From assembly GCA_947561395.2 (NCBI GenBank), contig OX387187.1, forward strand, positions 20,751,829-20,815,828: a DNA stretch of 64,000 nucleotides, given 5' to 3'. Numbering within the stretch: the stretch's first letter is position 1; every line of letters begins with the position of its first letter. The notes under the pieces are model-generated. The model was not told the DNA's origin, ran no database searches, and saw nothing but the letters and a program-made list of their open reading frames with translations. A program made the translations under genes and the position numbers. Positions 21,831-35,015 of this stretch are shown here, one piece after another. This DNA comes from Buxus sempervirens (lineage: Eukaryota; Streptophyta; Magnoliopsida; Buxales; Buxaceae).

Positions 21831-22717
21831 AAGGCCTCGTTTGGAATTTACTCTCAATTTATGAATGAGTTTGCACGAGTTAAAAGAGAAGGCGCCTTTG
21901 ATGTTTGGTATTGATAAATTTTGTAAGGGTTATAAATATCACAAGCTTGCCATTCATCAAACTTAAAATCCTTTTTTAAATGACAAGTCTAACGTAAAGA
22001 AATCTTCAAAATAAGTGCCAAGTATATCCTTCAAAGATTTTAAATAATACAAGTGTGCCACTGTACGTTTACAAAATGAGCTTTCAAAAACTAGAAAGAA
22101 GTTTGTGGGTGACTCCTCTCTTTAGTGCATTTTTTAAAATTCAGTTTAGAGAAAGCTCACTCCCAAATTGTAACGAAACACCTTTTTGTGCTAAGAACTC
22201 ATTCTATGCCTTGAAACTTATTCCAAGCCATGGAATTACTTGCCAAAATGTATGCATAATTTCTAAGGCCTTGTTTGGCATTTGTTCTGGATCTAGTGAA
22301 TGAGTTCATGTTCCTCAAACAACCGCAAATGAGTTTGCAAAAGTTAAAAGAGAAGTTGAGTTTGATGTTTGGTTTAAAAAAAAAAACACTTTACTCTTGT
22401 ATAGATTATAAATACAAGTTTGCCATCGTTCTAACTAAAAAGAATGTCCACAAGTGACAAGTCTAACTTAGTTATGTAAAGACGTCTTCAAGACATGTTT
22501 TGGGTATATTTTTCAAAGCTATTAGATATTACAAATATGCCTCCACACATTTGTAAAAGGAGTGATTCCTCTCTTTATTGCATTTGCCAAAAGTCGGAAA
22601 ACTCCATTTTAGATTGCTACCAAACACCCGTTTTTATTTTGTGAGAGAAACTCATTTTATTCTTTGAAATTAATTCATGATATGAAATGGGTTCACGAAA
22701 TGAACGCCAACAACCCT
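21831..22717. repeat. two tandem MITE-like copies
   Basis: Copies at about 21831-22264 and 22265-22717 both open AAGGCCT(C/T)GTTTGG and share blocks such as GAATGAGTT, AAAAGTTAAAAGAGAAG and ACTCATT(C/T)TAT. The right end CCAACAACCCTAAG is a loose inverted match to the opening. The first copy runs straight into the second. Probably hAT-like MITEs. Confidence 0.6.
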
Positions 22718-23203
22718 AAGTTTCTACATCCTGTATCTATTCGTATTCAGTTAGCAGCAAAATATGTGAATTTATGCCTCAAATAAGTACCAACGAGATT
22801 AGAAACTGTCAAGGAAACTCCAAAATCCCGGGACGGTATATTTAGATAATTTTCCAAAAAAAAAAAGTAAAAAATCCAGATTGGTTGTTGGGGAGATTTG
22901 AATGGAGTGATCAGGAAAAACACGGGGTGGGGCCGTTGAGATTAATACACAGAGGCGATCCAGGTCTTCTCAAGGTGGGATTTAAGTCTTCTTTGAATAT
23001 CATTTTCGAAATCCTGTTTTTCACCGCATTTGAGGGAGACGCAAAATTCCACCAGGCCGTAAATGAGAAGGTTGACGATCACAAAACAAAGGCGTTGAAT
23101 CAGAGGGAGAGCGAGTAGATCGATTGATGGAAACGAAGAGGACAAAAGAAATGAAATAGCAGCTTAGAGACAGCAAGGCAGTGGGCGATAAAGTAGGCGT
23201 CGC

Positions 23204-23212
23204 TATTTAAAG
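23204..23212 (+). promoter_or_regulatory. candidate TATA box of the methyltransferase gene
   Basis: TATTTAAAG in a region otherwise moderate in GC, followed by a pyrimidine-rich stretch (TCTTTATCCCTGTTCTGTTCC) suited to a plant 5' leader. It lies about 1.9 kb upstream of the start codon, consistent with a long intron in the 5' UTR. 22718-23203 shows no gene. Confidence 0.45.
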
Positions 23213-23234
23213 TTCTGTTTGGGAATGCTGAGAT

Positions 23235-25108
23235 ATCCCAGTTAATGCTCCTCATCTCTTTATCCCTGTTCTGTTCCTCGCTTCTTTCTCAGTTTCAAAC
23301 TCAGTTTGAGGCCCTTCTCGCCTTTCGCCTGTCTCTGATTGATAAAAGAGAGAGAATTAGTTAGACGGTACGGAAGGAAGAGGTGGGAAGAGGTACTGTT
23401 TGGGTTTCTTTTCTTTAATCTCAATCACACTCTCCTCTTGTCCTTCTACTGCTACCAGTGTTGGTTCTGCTGGGCCTTTTTCTCTTGTTTTTTTGGTTTT
23501 TTTCGTTTCCATGTTGGATCTGACTCCGATCTTTGTATTTGGATAATATGAACTTCTTCTGGGTTGTTTTCATTTTTCGATTTTGTGCCCCAAATGGATT
23601 AAATATTTTAGAATGGATCGGTTTTTAATTTCCTCCTCCTTATCCCTTTGAAATTAATTTGTTGTTTGGATTGGAGATGATCCCATTTTTGTTCTTCCCG
23701 TCTGTAGTGAGTTTTATTTCTTTGTAAAAATCAACGAATTTCGATTAAGACAGAGCGGATGTCATATGGGTATCGATTTCTGGCCAAGATTTTCTTGCAT
23801 GAAGCTGGAATTGATACTGGGTAGTCCTATTTTTGTGCTATTTTTTTTTTCTCTTTTTCATTGTTCTAATTTTGAGTCTTTTATTATTAGATTCATGATC
23901 TGAGAATTGAAGTGTGTGGTTCTCATTTCTTCGTCTTATTTAAGAAAATATGAGAAGAATTATAGCAAATCATGCAAATGAAATTCGTCTCTCGAAGGAA
24001 TGGCTAGGGATGGGGTTGGTTTTCTTTTAATGTATATGTGCCTCTGTATTTGAACTTCCATGGTTTCAGAGCATTCAGATCGAAGGTGATTGGTGTAGGA
24101 AAGAAAAAAGAGGGAGAAAGAAAAGAAAAGAAGGGAGTGATGCAGAATCATGGGGACTTTTCTTCTATTTCAAGAAATGATTAAAGTTAACTGTTTTTAC
24201 TTTTCCTATTGCCTTTTCGAATTAGCTGTGAAATCCATGGATTTTTCTCTTTTATTTGACATGGTTGCAGAGGGTCCCATGATAAAGCCTAATTTTATTG
24301 GCCCCAGTTTCATGAATTATACAGTAAAGAAAAAGGAAATTTGCTGTATAACTTGTCGGTAGTTGCTATTGGATCTTATTGGTCACACTTTTTGGAATCT
24401 GAATATAGATTTGGATTATTCCATCAATATTTGTAGATCTTGCTTTCGCTTTCTTCTTCCCAGGAATTATTAATTGTTATGTCATTCTATGTTCCATGTA
24501 TACTCCTGAAGATTGCATGATTCCCTTGTAGACATGGATCTTTTGATGCATCACACCTGATCTGTTTTCTCATGCTGCACCGGTATTTTTAGCTGTCGTC
24601 CTTCGATTTTTAGAAGTACCAAATTAGTTATTTGGTCAATTTAACTTGATTTGTTACATCTATCTGGATTTAAATCAATGTGGTTGAATTTCTGCTTCAT
24701 CAGATTGTTTTTCCCTCTGTTTTAGTCGCTTTCAAAGCTTGGTTCAGATTATAGAAGTTACTTCCATGGAAATTTGTATTTCTATTCATGAACTCTTCAA
24801 TGATGATATTTTAACTGCATAACTTGGAGAAATTGGGGAAAATCATCTCTTTTCTAGGCATGAAAAAAAAAAATTTACTGTCATTTACCTGTTTGATGTT
24901 AAATTTAGGTTATTTGGTATTTATATGAGAAGAAGTGATTAGATTGTTAAGCTGTTGTCATTAACTTTTTTTTGCCCATATGATTGTGGAAATGCCCCTT
25001 GGTGATTATTATGAACCATTGATGTTGGGATGGAAAATTGACTTTTGGTTAAGATATTATCCCGTAGATTATATGCAGCGTGGCTAAAATTGTATTGCTA
25101 CCTTGCAG
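23235..25108 (+). other. 5' leader exon and long leader intron (inferred)
   Basis: The start codon at 25132 is preceded by a strong acceptor CTACCTTGCAG ending at 25108, so the last 23 leader bases belong to the first coding exon. Upstream lies about 1.7 kb of T-rich, intron-like DNA. The donor is not certain; AGAG|GTACTG at 23393 is one candidate. Confidence 0.5.
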
Positions 25109-25131
25109 GTAGTTGATTATTTCGGAAAATC

Positions 25132-28100
25132 ATGAAGAGTAAGGATGGCAAACAGGGGTCTAACCCTGATAAAGGTTCTAGGATGGTCCCCATGGCACTG
25201 ATGTTTGTCGTCCTTTGTGGGTTTTCATTCTATCTTGGTGGTATCTTCTGTTCTGAGAAGAACAAATTTGCCACCGCAAATGTCTCCAGACCAGTTCAGT
25301 CTACTAAAGAAGTCGCATCTGGGCCTCTTCAAATCAAACCTGTGGTGTTTCCTGAGTGCAGCAGTAATTATCAGGACTACACACCATGCACTGATCCAAA
25401 GGTATTCTAATGTAACTGGATGTATTCTTTCATGTGCTCTTGGTTATCTGAGCCAAGGGTGAGTGTTTGCAAACTTGTCACATTGAAGCCATTTTTGGAT
25501 TTCATTACAGAGGTGGAAGAAGTATGGTGTACATAGACTGACTTTTATGGAGCGTCACTGTCCTCCAATTTTTGAGCGGAAGGAATGCATTATTCCTCCA
25601 CCAAATGGTTACAAGCCACCGATTAAATGGCCAAAGAGCAAGAATGAATGTTGGTACAGGTAACGTTGCCTATTTGTGATCTTCATTTTACTTGAGTTTC
25701 TGGGAGAAATTGCTTAGATGAATATATCTGTAAATCACCATGTGTATTATCTGTAAATGATTTCAGAAATGTTCCCTATGATTGGATTAACAAGCAAAAG
25801 TCTAATCAGAACTGGCTGAGAAAACAAGGAGAGAAGTTTCTCTTTCCTGGTGGAGGGACCATGTTTCCCAAAGGAGTTGGTGCTTACGTTGATTTGATGC
25901 AAGATTTGATTCCTGAAATGCAGGATGGTACCATAAGAACTGCTATTGATACAGGATGCGGGGTGAGTTTCATGTTTCGATCTTTCTTCAGAAAATTGAT
26001 AATTTGGCACCATACTTTACTGATGCACATATTTTGTGCTGCACAGACTAATCACAAAATGCCACTTCAGAATTGGTACTTTTGGCTCTTTACCGTAATG
26101 ATGCCTGCTGTTATCACATTAGAACAAATGTTTCAAATCTGTCTCTCCTGTTAGGCAATTCTAGAGTTGTATAACCTTTTGTAATTTCATAGCTTTTTAT
26201 GCGTATCATTGTGATGTTTAATCTAAAGTCTGACATTGATACAACTGAAGTAAATTTAAGAATAGAGAAGAATTAAAAGAAAATGTTACATTGCTATGTT
26301 AAGAATTGCATGCTGGAGTGATGGTTTTTCGAAAATGGTCGAAAGGAATATTAGTAAGGCAACCACGTTCCCTCAGCTTTTGTTGCCTATCTTGTCAACA
26401 TGACCAAAAGAAATATCATCTGTAATACAGGATGATATGCTAAGATAGTTAAGACAGGTGGCTGTTTTTTTCTATATTCTTTAAGATTTACTTAAAGATT
26501 TCTTATCTCTATAGGTTGCAAGCTGGGGAGGTGATTTATTAGATCGTGGCATACTGACTGTTTCTCTTGCACCAAGAGATAATCATGAGGCTCAAGTCCA
26601 GTTTGCACTTGAACGTGGTATTCCAGCAATCTTGGGTATCATCTCTACGCAGCGGCTTCCTTTCCCCTCCAAGTCATTTGACATGGCTCACTGCTCAAGA
26701 TGTCTCATCCCCTGGACAGAATTTGGTAATTTCATCCCATGTTACTCTTGTTAGTCTTAACTGGATGCTTGAAATTAATTACGTAAAATAGTTGTGAATA
26801 CTTTAGTTTGGATTTGCATCTAATGTAAATTTGAGTTGAGATCCTAAAATTTTGTGAAGACAGATCTTTCACTGATCTGTTATATTTCTTTTGGGGTTGG
26901 CTTGAAACATATGGTGATCAGTTGATAGAAGGGATTTTGCAGTATCTTATGCTCAGAGCTGTCACAATACTCCACTGCAGTAGGATAAAAAATCTTCAAA
27001 ATGATATTGTGATTGACTGTAAAGAAAATTTGAATTAGATGGCACTGGTTGTCTGTTTGGATCAATTTCTTCCAAGAAATTTTATAGTTTTGACAGGTGT
27101 GTCTTATCTCACTTGCATTTGCATGTCCATATGCTGTGGTCAGGTTACTTATTTAAATCTGTTACAAATAGATGTCCATATTGTCATTCCGTAAATAAAA
27201 TTAATTAGGATTTCTGCCTACTAATAATTAGTTCTCATTTTCCACTACTTACTATTAGATCTCTCCTATTTTCAGGTGGAGTCTATCTTCTAGAAATACA
27301 CCGGATACTCCGTCCTGGAGGCTTCTGGGTCCTATCTGGGCCACCAGTTAACTATGAGAACCGGTGGCGGGGATGGAATACAACTGTGGAAGAGCAGAAA
27401 GCAGATTATGAGAAGTTGCAGGACCTACTGACTTCCATGTGCTTCAAATTATACAACAAAAAGGATGACATTGCTGTGTGGCAGAAATCTTCAGATAATA
27501 GCTGCTATGATAAGCTTGATTCCCCAGATGTGTACCCGCCGAAGTGTGATGATGGAACTGAACCTGATGCAGCATGGTACACCCCACTACGTCCTTGTGT
27601 TGTTGTTCCATACCCAAGGTTTAAGAAGTTAGGGCTGAAATCCATTCCAAAATGGTCTGAGAGGCTACATGTTGCCCCTGAAAGAATTGCAGCAGTTCAT
27701 GGTGGGAGTGCCAGTACATTCAAGCATGATGATAGCAAATGGAAAGTGCGTGCAAAGCATTATAAGAAACTGCTTCCAGCTATTGGAACTGATAAGATAC
27801 GGAATGTTATGGATATGAATACAGTTTATGGAGGCTTTGCTGCAGCGGTAATCAGTGATCCTTTGTGGGTTATGAACGTTGTCTCTTCCTATGCTGCTAA
27901 TACACTCACCGTCGTCTATGACAGGGGGTTGATAGGGACTTACCATGATTGGTAATTTGAATTCAAAACATTTCATTACTTATAAATTGTCCATAGTTTT
28001 CCATGTGTATTCTAGCAAACCAAATCTTGGAACTTTCATGGTTGATGCTACATTCATATATGGCATTCTTGATACTTTATATATATCATATGCATGATAT

Positions 28101-28773
28101 CTTATGGTTTATTTGATTGATTAATTTGTTTTTATCTGGTAGGTGTGAAGCGTTCTCGACTTATCCCCGGACCTATGATCTTCTTCACCTTGATGGCCTT
28201 TTCACTGCTGAAAGCCACCGGTTAGTGCTTTTGGAGTTCTTCATTTTCTTTTTGTGGATCTTGATCCATTTGTAAGTGATATCACCATGGTTTAACTTTT
28301 CTTCAAGGCAATAGATTATAGGTTAGCTGTATGCCAAATGCACTATGGATAAGCCAGGGTTCTTGTTGAACAGTAATATCAAGCCAAAAGAAATGTCCAG
28401 CCTATCCTTGAGGGTGCAACATACTTGGTCTGTCACATGATGCTGTATATTGAATAAATTCAACAAGACATAGAATTCAGGATGATCTCATGGTTAATAT
28501 GTCTATTTGCAATAAAATTGTCTGTTCTGACACTGGTTCTACTTGGTCAGATGTGATATGAAGTATGTGCTGTTGGAGATGGATCGGATTTTGCGACCGG
28601 AAGGTTATGCAATTATCCGCGAATCCAGCTACTATGTGGATACTGTCTCAAGCATTGCCAAGGGAATGAGATGGGGCTGTCGGAAGGAAGAGACTGAATA
28701 CAGTGTTGAGAATGAGAAGGTATTAATTTGCCAGAAGAAGCTCTGGTACTCCTCTTACCAAAGTCCAAATTGA
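25132..28773 (+). CDS. PMT21: pectin-methyltransferase-type protein, PMT20/PMT21 (ERD3) family
   Basis: Coding exons 25132-25401, 25511-25659, 25767-25962, 26515-26725, 27276-27951, 28143-28220 and 28551-28773 join in frame with GT-AG junctions to 1803 nt, 600 residues plus stop, the length of Arabidopsis PMT21. A short cytosolic N-terminus is followed by one membrane anchor (about residues 18-40, [20 protein letters not shown]), as in Golgi type II proteins. The S-adenosylmethionine-binding motif [16 protein letters not shown] (about 199-214) spans the exon 3/4 junction; [13 protein letters not shown] and [13 protein letters not shown] follow, then the second half with [16 protein letters not shown] (about 452). 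The end is QKKLWYSS. The family is thought to methylate homogalacturonan in the Golgi. PMT20 and PMT21 are close paralogues; the symbol is by best resemblance. Confidence 0.95.
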
Positions 28774-29203
28774 ACAGAAAAAGAACAAAAGGAATGGTGA
28801 TTGATCTGTCTGAGATTCATGTTAAATGGTTGGAAGATTTCCAGTGTTTCAGAACTACCGGCCGTGGCAAACTGTTACAAACTATGAAGTGAAGCAAGTT
28901 ATACACAGCCTTCTATTACAGGAAGATCTACTTTCCTCTCTAAAGAAGCAAAGAAAGCTTGATACTTATCAAGTTGGGAATTAATTACAAATAATCTGAT
29001 TCATTAATTTTTAGCTTCTCATATAAATATATTCTTTGGTGGACACCAGCAAGCATTTAAGGACCTCAATATTGTCCTCTTCTTCACATTTTTCTTTTCA
29101 ACTTTTGTCTTCTTCCTGTAGTTAATTCTTTGTTGATTTGGAAAGGTGAAAATTGTAATGGCTTATGAAATGAAATTTGTTGGCTTGGTGGGTTTGAACT
29201 TGA

Positions 29204-29209
29204 AATAAA
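29204..29209 (+). terminator. candidate poly(A) signal of the methyltransferase gene
   Basis: AATAAA about 430 bp after the stop codon, in a T-rich 3' region that also has TGTAATGG-like elements near 29155. Confidence 0.5.
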
Positions 29210-29212
29210 TGT

Positions 29213-29692
29213 TCACTCACTCATTTTTCTTTAATTGAAATGCAATTAGTTTTTCTTTCTGGCTCAAGCTAGAACAGCATCCTCAAGACTATACTGATCA
29301 CTTGATCATTTTTGTTGATCAAACCAAATTTTACCTTGCATTTCAAGCAAAGCTTGGCATATGTTGTGTACATCAAATTAACCAATAGTTGTGAATCTTT
29401 TAGCTCAGGTGGATCCATCATGTCTATACTGGCACTTTGTATTTTGGCTGGGATTTGTTCCCCGTGGCAGTGCATGTGCTTGGAGTTTCTGGCTGGAACA
29501 TCTGCTGGTCCAACAGTAAAGCATGTGTACACATCAGCTTCATACACCTACAAGGACACATACTTCACTGTTAGTTATAGTAGATCTTCCATCCAATGCT
29601 CCAGCAGATTTCAAGGCAACATGCGATTTTGATCTATCTACACTACTATTTAAACCAATCTTGGGGAATATTCCCTTGGATTTTGACTGGTC

Positions 29693-29695
<3 letters not shown>
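29213..29695. other. unassigned stretch between gene and LINE
   Basis: Open frames exist on both strands (minus 29269-29547, plus 29312-29632) with more balanced base use than the surroundings, but I recognise no family. It could be an old exon or repeat remnant. Confidence 0.35.

Positions 29696-29748
<53 letters not shown>
29696..29748. repeat. (ATT)n tract at the LINE 3' end
   Basis: About 17 ATT units, i.e. (AAT)n on the minus strand, placed right after the LINE RNase H coding end. It probably grew from the LINE tail. Confidence 0.9.
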
Positions 29749-29772
29749 TCTTATGAGAAGTAGCGCTTATTA

Positions 29773-31025
29773 TTAGATAGTAACAGACCGAACAAAAGAC
29801 CCTTCACCTTGCATCATCAAAGAGAAGATTAAGCAAGAATGGGAGAGGGTATACAACCAGGTACATGAGAACTTGTCTAATGCATGATTTGCTAGGCAAT
29901 CAGCAACTTGATTGCCTTCTCTAAAAATATGCCTGAACTCCACAACTTGGCAAGCATTACAAACTTCTCTGATATCCAATAGAATGCCACTGATACTCCA
30001 CGGAACTTCTATCTTTGAATCCTTGAGAGAAGAAATAATGGAACATGAATCACCTTCCAAGATAATGCGCGAAACACTTAATGCAACTCCCATATTAATG
30101 CTCCCCAAGCTTCAGCCTGAAGTGCAGATTTAACTCCCAAATCCATAGCAAAGCCCGCCACGAATCTACCCAGATTATCACGACAAACTCCACCCATAGA
30201 TGCCAATCTCGAAGTCCCTCTAAAAGCACCGTCAAAGTTGATTTTCATGAAAGGCACAGTTGGGGCTATCCAAGATATGTGAATTTTTTGTTTCAGTTTT
30301 AGTCCCTTGTCCTTTGAGGTCTGTATAATACTTGGATCTTGTTTCTGCTGTATCCAAATCTTGCAAGCTTTCTCTATTATTGGTTTCTTATCCTCAAACA
30401 CTGCAGAATTCTGCATACTCCAGATTGTCCACATGAAATTCGCCACCCCTGCTAGAAAATTCATTAGATCATAATTGGTATGCTGTTCCATCATTTTTGT
30501 AATAAAATTGAAACATTGGAAAACAAAATTTTGGGGCCCTGCAGCTTGAAATGTTCCCCCAATTAACCCGAACCATACAACTTTGGCAAGAGGGCAGTGC
30601 AATATTAGGTGAGCAATGGTTTCTATGTGTTCCAAACATAATCTACAAGTATAGTCTACGCCACCCAATCTTTCCTTCAGGAAATCTGCTGTAGCAATTC
30701 CATTGTTTAGACACTTCCACAAAAATAGTTTAATTTTACCAAGAGATTGAATATGCCAACATTTCTTCCATAAAGATTGATCAGTAGGAGCAGGTAAATT
30801 TAAAATGAGTTCATAAGCTGATGAGACCGAGAATTTTCTTGAAGGGGTACTCCTCCAAATACACTTATCTTGCTCGAGGGAAGCACAAATAGGAGTGGCT
30901 AAGATATCCTTGATCATCGGCTGATTCCAGAAGTTTGATAAGATGAGGGTATTCCACGTACCTGCTTGTTGATCAAGAAGTTGACCAACCATAGTGAACT
31001 CTAGTTGATCCTGATTTTGGTGCAT
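29773..31025 (-). pseudogene. LINE ORF2 C-terminus: zf-RVT and RNase H
   Basis: A 315-codon open stretch (30078-31025) has KFSVSSAYELI, then LWKKCWHIQSLGKIKLFLWK and CRLCLEHIETIAHLILHCP (the zf-RVT pattern C..C.......H....C), followed by RNase H IV-type residues MKINFDGAFR and, in a second frame (29773-30108), ILEGDSCSIISSLKDS and FREGNQVADCLANHALD. The frame change between the two and the lack of a start show it is not intact. Confidence 0.9.
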
Positions 31026-31126
31026 AGTTAAAGGTTCTCCAACTTCGAAGATCCATCTGTCTTTTAAAATGTCAATTTAATGTCCATTAGCAATTAGGCA
31101 CATGGATCCCTTACTTACCCATTCTT

Positions 31127-31500
31127 AAAGTCTTTGAATCAGCTTCCAACCAAAAGATTGAGACTGAGTTGCTTTGGCCACCATGAATCCACATTGGGGA
31201 AAATATTTTTCCTTCATAAACTTTGCCCAAATGTTATCTTGACCAATCTGAAATTGCCATGCTGCTTTAAGGAGGAGTGCTGTAACGGCCCGAATCCGGG
31301 TCAATTATTATTATTATTTATTATTAAAGTCTTTGAATCAGCTTCAAACCAAAAGATTGAGACTGAGTTGCTTTGGCCTCCATGAATCCACATTGGGAAA
31401 AATATTTTTCCTTCATAAACTTTGCCCAAATGTTATCTTGACCAATCTGAAGTTGCCTTGATGCCTTAAGGAAGAGTGCTATAACGCCCCGAATCCGGGT
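31127..31500. repeat. 199-bp tandem duplication across the LINE/LTR edge
   Basis: 31125-31301 repeats at 31324-31500 with a constant 199-bp offset and a few differences. Both copies carry LINE sequence followed by AGTGC and the first bases of the TGTAACG-type LTR, so the duplication happened after the LTR had inserted. Confidence 0.88.
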
Positions 31501-32149
31501 AAAAAAAAAAATTTTTTTTTTTTTTAGATCAAGGCATTACTTGTTGATACAAATAAAATCAGCTCAAAGGAATAGGAATAAAAGAACTAAAAAAAATCAC
31601 AGTGCACTAATAAATTATTCTACTCATTAAAATATGTGTTTGCATTACATCAATACTCAAGTAAAAAGAGTAACTAGAACTCTACTAAATAAATGAATCA
31701 CAATTTAATATCCTTGATTCAATCCTATAATAACCCTGGTTCTTCAAGCCCACTATCAATTTAACCCATGGCGTCATCTCCAAGAATACGTGAAAAATAA
31801 AACATTTGAAAGAAAGAATGAGATATAAAATCTTAGCAAATAGCAACATGCATGAAAAAAAATAGTTTATATATATATATATTCTTTACAAACCTTTCAT
31901 GAGTTGCAAACAGTATCACAAATACTATTTAAATAAGAAGACAATGTTGAATAAATCAAATATACAAGTTTCCCAAATTAATACAAATAGTTTTTCTTAA
32001 AAAAATTCAATATGTCAATCATGAAATTTTACTATCTCTTTTCAAAACTGTTCTTGTCAATACACTGCTAGACCGATAAATCTCTTTTGTTGAAGAGGAA
32101 TCAAATCATTCATAATTAATAATTAAATCTCACATTTAGATAGTAGCAT

Positions 32150-32920
32150 ACTTCTACCGCAAGATGTAAACACATAATATCCACATCTCCTCTGCAAGAA
32201 AAATACACATCTCAACCGCAAGCATTCCCTACAGGAGATAGCATAACTCAACCATAGAATGTGAACACATAGTACTTACATCTCCCACGCAGGAGATAGC
32301 TCACCTCACCTTTAGGTGATAGCACACACACCATCTCCCATTTAGGATGCAATCATGTAGTAATCACATCTCCTTGACATGAGGTATCTCTCGTGTAAGA
32401 TGCAATCCCATTTGGACTATATCTCCCTTGCATGCAATAACATGTCTTACCCGCAGGTGGTAACTCATACACACATCTCTCATGTAGGATGAAATTACAT
32501 CATGATTACATCTCTCCCACATGAGGTTTCTTCCCTGTAGGATGCAATCCAATTTGGACTACATCTCCCCCACAGGAGGTAACACATCTCTCCCACAAGA
32601 GGTAACACACACATCTCCCTTGTGGGATACAATCACATTATGATTATATCTCCCCTACAGGAGGTAACATATCTCTGCCATCAAGCAGGTAAAAGTCTCT
32701 GCCACCAAGTAGGTTATCAATAAATCTGGCTACTAAACCATTGAGAAACAATCCACATTGCCATCCATGGCACATAAATCATTCCATGATACATGGAAGA
32801 GCATAAATCCTCAATCACAGCATTACAAACACATGGTACTTGCATCTCTACCACGAGAGAATACACACCTCTATCGTGGGAGAATACATACATATATTGT
32901 AGATGATTACCCATCTTAAA
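32150..32920. repeat. hairpin-rich tandem block in the LTR
   Basis: Many irregular 25-45 bp units of the type ACATCTCC-loop-GGAGATAGC or CATCTCCC..CAGGAGGTAACACA; several form short stems such as ATCTCC/GGAGAT and TCACCT/AGGTGA. Confidence 0.8.
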
Positions 32921-33299
32921 TGTAAAAGGCAATATCAACTCAACCATAGGAGATGGAATAAGAAATTCCTTTAAAATCCAAATCATAAGCTCAATATCCC
33001 CAAATCGTGTATAAAACATTTCTGATCAATTCCATAGCTTAAAACACATATAAAACTAACTTTTACAAGTGCCAGAATCAACCAATTCAATTTTTAACCA
33101 AGTTTAGAACCAAAATTCTCTTTTAAACCAAAAAACGACCTATTTTAGTATAATGTACCCAAATCATTATAAAATTATTTTTAAACAAACGGCCAATGAA
33201 AACAACTCATGAACACCTAATTCTTATTGGTACATGGGTTGAATTTGATTAAAAATCATTTTGTAGTTGAAAATTCCACAAATTCAAAATTGAAAAACT

Positions 33300-33480
33300 G
33301 AGTTGGACGCTTGACCCCGCACTCGAGCGGTCATGTTGGGCGGTCTCTAATGTCCAAATTTTGAACAAGTGCTCAACCCTTACGCTCAAGCGGTTATTTT
33401 GAGCAATCGTTCATAAAAATAACACAGGTGAGGCGCTTGACACGGGCGCTCGAGCAGCCTGTCAGGTGCTTGGCCAATTG
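33300..33480. repeat. GC word cluster (GCGCTCGAGCGG)
   Basis: Repeated variants of GCGCTCGAGCGGTC and TTGGGCGGTC, including the palindrome GCTCGAGC. The same words occur at 48597-48750 in the LTR 47049-50252. Confidence 0.8.
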
Positions 33481-34983
33481 CAGCAATTTCTTGAAAATAT
33501 GATTTTTGTAATGTTTCTCTTTTAATCCTTTAAAACATGATTCCAACAATTCAACTCGCTCCTAATACATCTAATATCATCTATAAATTATACTAAATCA
33601 TTCTAAACAATCAAAACATGGATTTACTACAAATCCAATTCAAAACCTTAGAAAATCAACACTAGCAAGCATGCTTGACAGTTTTCATAATCTCTATCCA
33701 TGATCAATCAAACCTACGAAATATATTGTATAAAATACATGGTTTTGTATCTCAAATCTTCATGCAATGATTCTAAATTATACCCAGTTGATTAAACGTA
33801 AAACCATGCAACGATTAAACAAAACGGGGTGTTACTACTTGCCTCTTAAAATGCGAAATCCTTCTTCAAGGTACAGCCGAAATTCTGCTATTATCACACC
33901 ACTCTAGAGACCTCCAAACACCATCTCCATCGTTCAAATTGAAGCCTCACCAGTCGTGAACGAAACTTCCAAATTTAAGACTGATCTAACGGTTGAATTT
34001 CTAGATTGCACTTTGGTGAACGCTGGTTAGAAATTTCTACAGCTAATTCTCTATCTAAAAATCTCTTATTTTCTCATTTCCTCTCTCTATTTTCTCTAAA
34101 CGTGAATTTCACTTTTCTCTTCCATTTTCTCCATTCAATTTGAATTAGAAGAAACCCTAAATCCTACTTTTCTCCTTCTTTTATACACCCCATAAGGAGT
34201 CCTAATCTCACTTAGAAATTTTATATTTTATGACAACTTCTCCTTTTAATTCTTTTCTCTTAATTTTAGATAAAAGAAACTTCTATTTTTCCTAATTTTC
34301 GTGCTAATTAATTCCAATATTTTTAAATATTACTAAAACTACCAAAAATTCCTCTTTTTCTTTGACTTAAGGCTCCTAATTAACTATAATTACCAATATG
34401 CCATTTTCTCACTTTTATACCATAAATCAAGCTATTTAAATCTAAATTAAACTCAAATTAGGTCTAGCCTAATTTCTCAAGTTTATTAATTATTTAATTA
34501 TTTAGCTAATTAGGAATTGACCAAAATACCCTTCTCTTGATAATTTCATATATAACCATTGGATCTCTTCCAAAATTTCCAGATTTATTCCCCATAATAT
34601 TTTTAATTGAATTTGGGCTTTCCAAATTAGTACACTATTCCCCAAATGTCTAGATGTTGATGTACTCTCCTAATTTATTTTAAATAAAATAATTAACTTT
34701 TCAAATATTCATATTTAATTCTTTTTATTATTTACTGAAAATTCGGGGTTTCACAAGTGCCTTATTCATGATGTTTAATCTTTTGAAGTTTAGCCCACCA
34801 TTCCTCCAAGGACTTGTGATTCTTTCCCATCAAACAGTGTGCATCGGCTTTATGTTTTTCCTGTGGTTCCAAAAGAATTTCCTTATCAGTAAATCCATCT
34901 TGTCAATAGTGTGCGCATGGGAAATCGCATGGCGGGGCGCACGGATTGTCGTGCATGCCTCCGGGAGGGTAAAACGATAATTT

Positions 34984-35015
34984 GGAGTCGCCACTGCCTG
35001 ATGGGGTGCAGGCAG
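34984..35015 (-). other. conserved LTR hairpin plus TGGCGACTCC box
   Basis: Read on the minus strand: arms CTGCCTG (35015-35009) and CAGGCAG (35000-34994) around CACCCCAT, then TGGCGACTCC (34993-34984). Confidence 0.85.

Larger units (their letters stand above)
31480..34755 (-). mobile_element. solo LTR, TGTAACGCCCC family
   Basis: Starts with the AACGCCCCGAATCCGGGT end and closes TTCGGGGTTTCACA. Perfect 5-bp repeats AGTGC at 31475-31479 and 34756-34760. Minus-strand TATA at 34178-34185 (TATAAAAG). Contains a long hairpin-repeat block (32150-32920) and a GC word cluster (33300-33480). Inserted in the LINE. Confidence 0.92.

Noticed and set aside
29269-29632. Overlapping frames on both strands as an exon of a neighbouring gene
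   Set aside because: Composition is exon-like but I could not match it to any family, and no splice pattern was convincing; left as unassigned.
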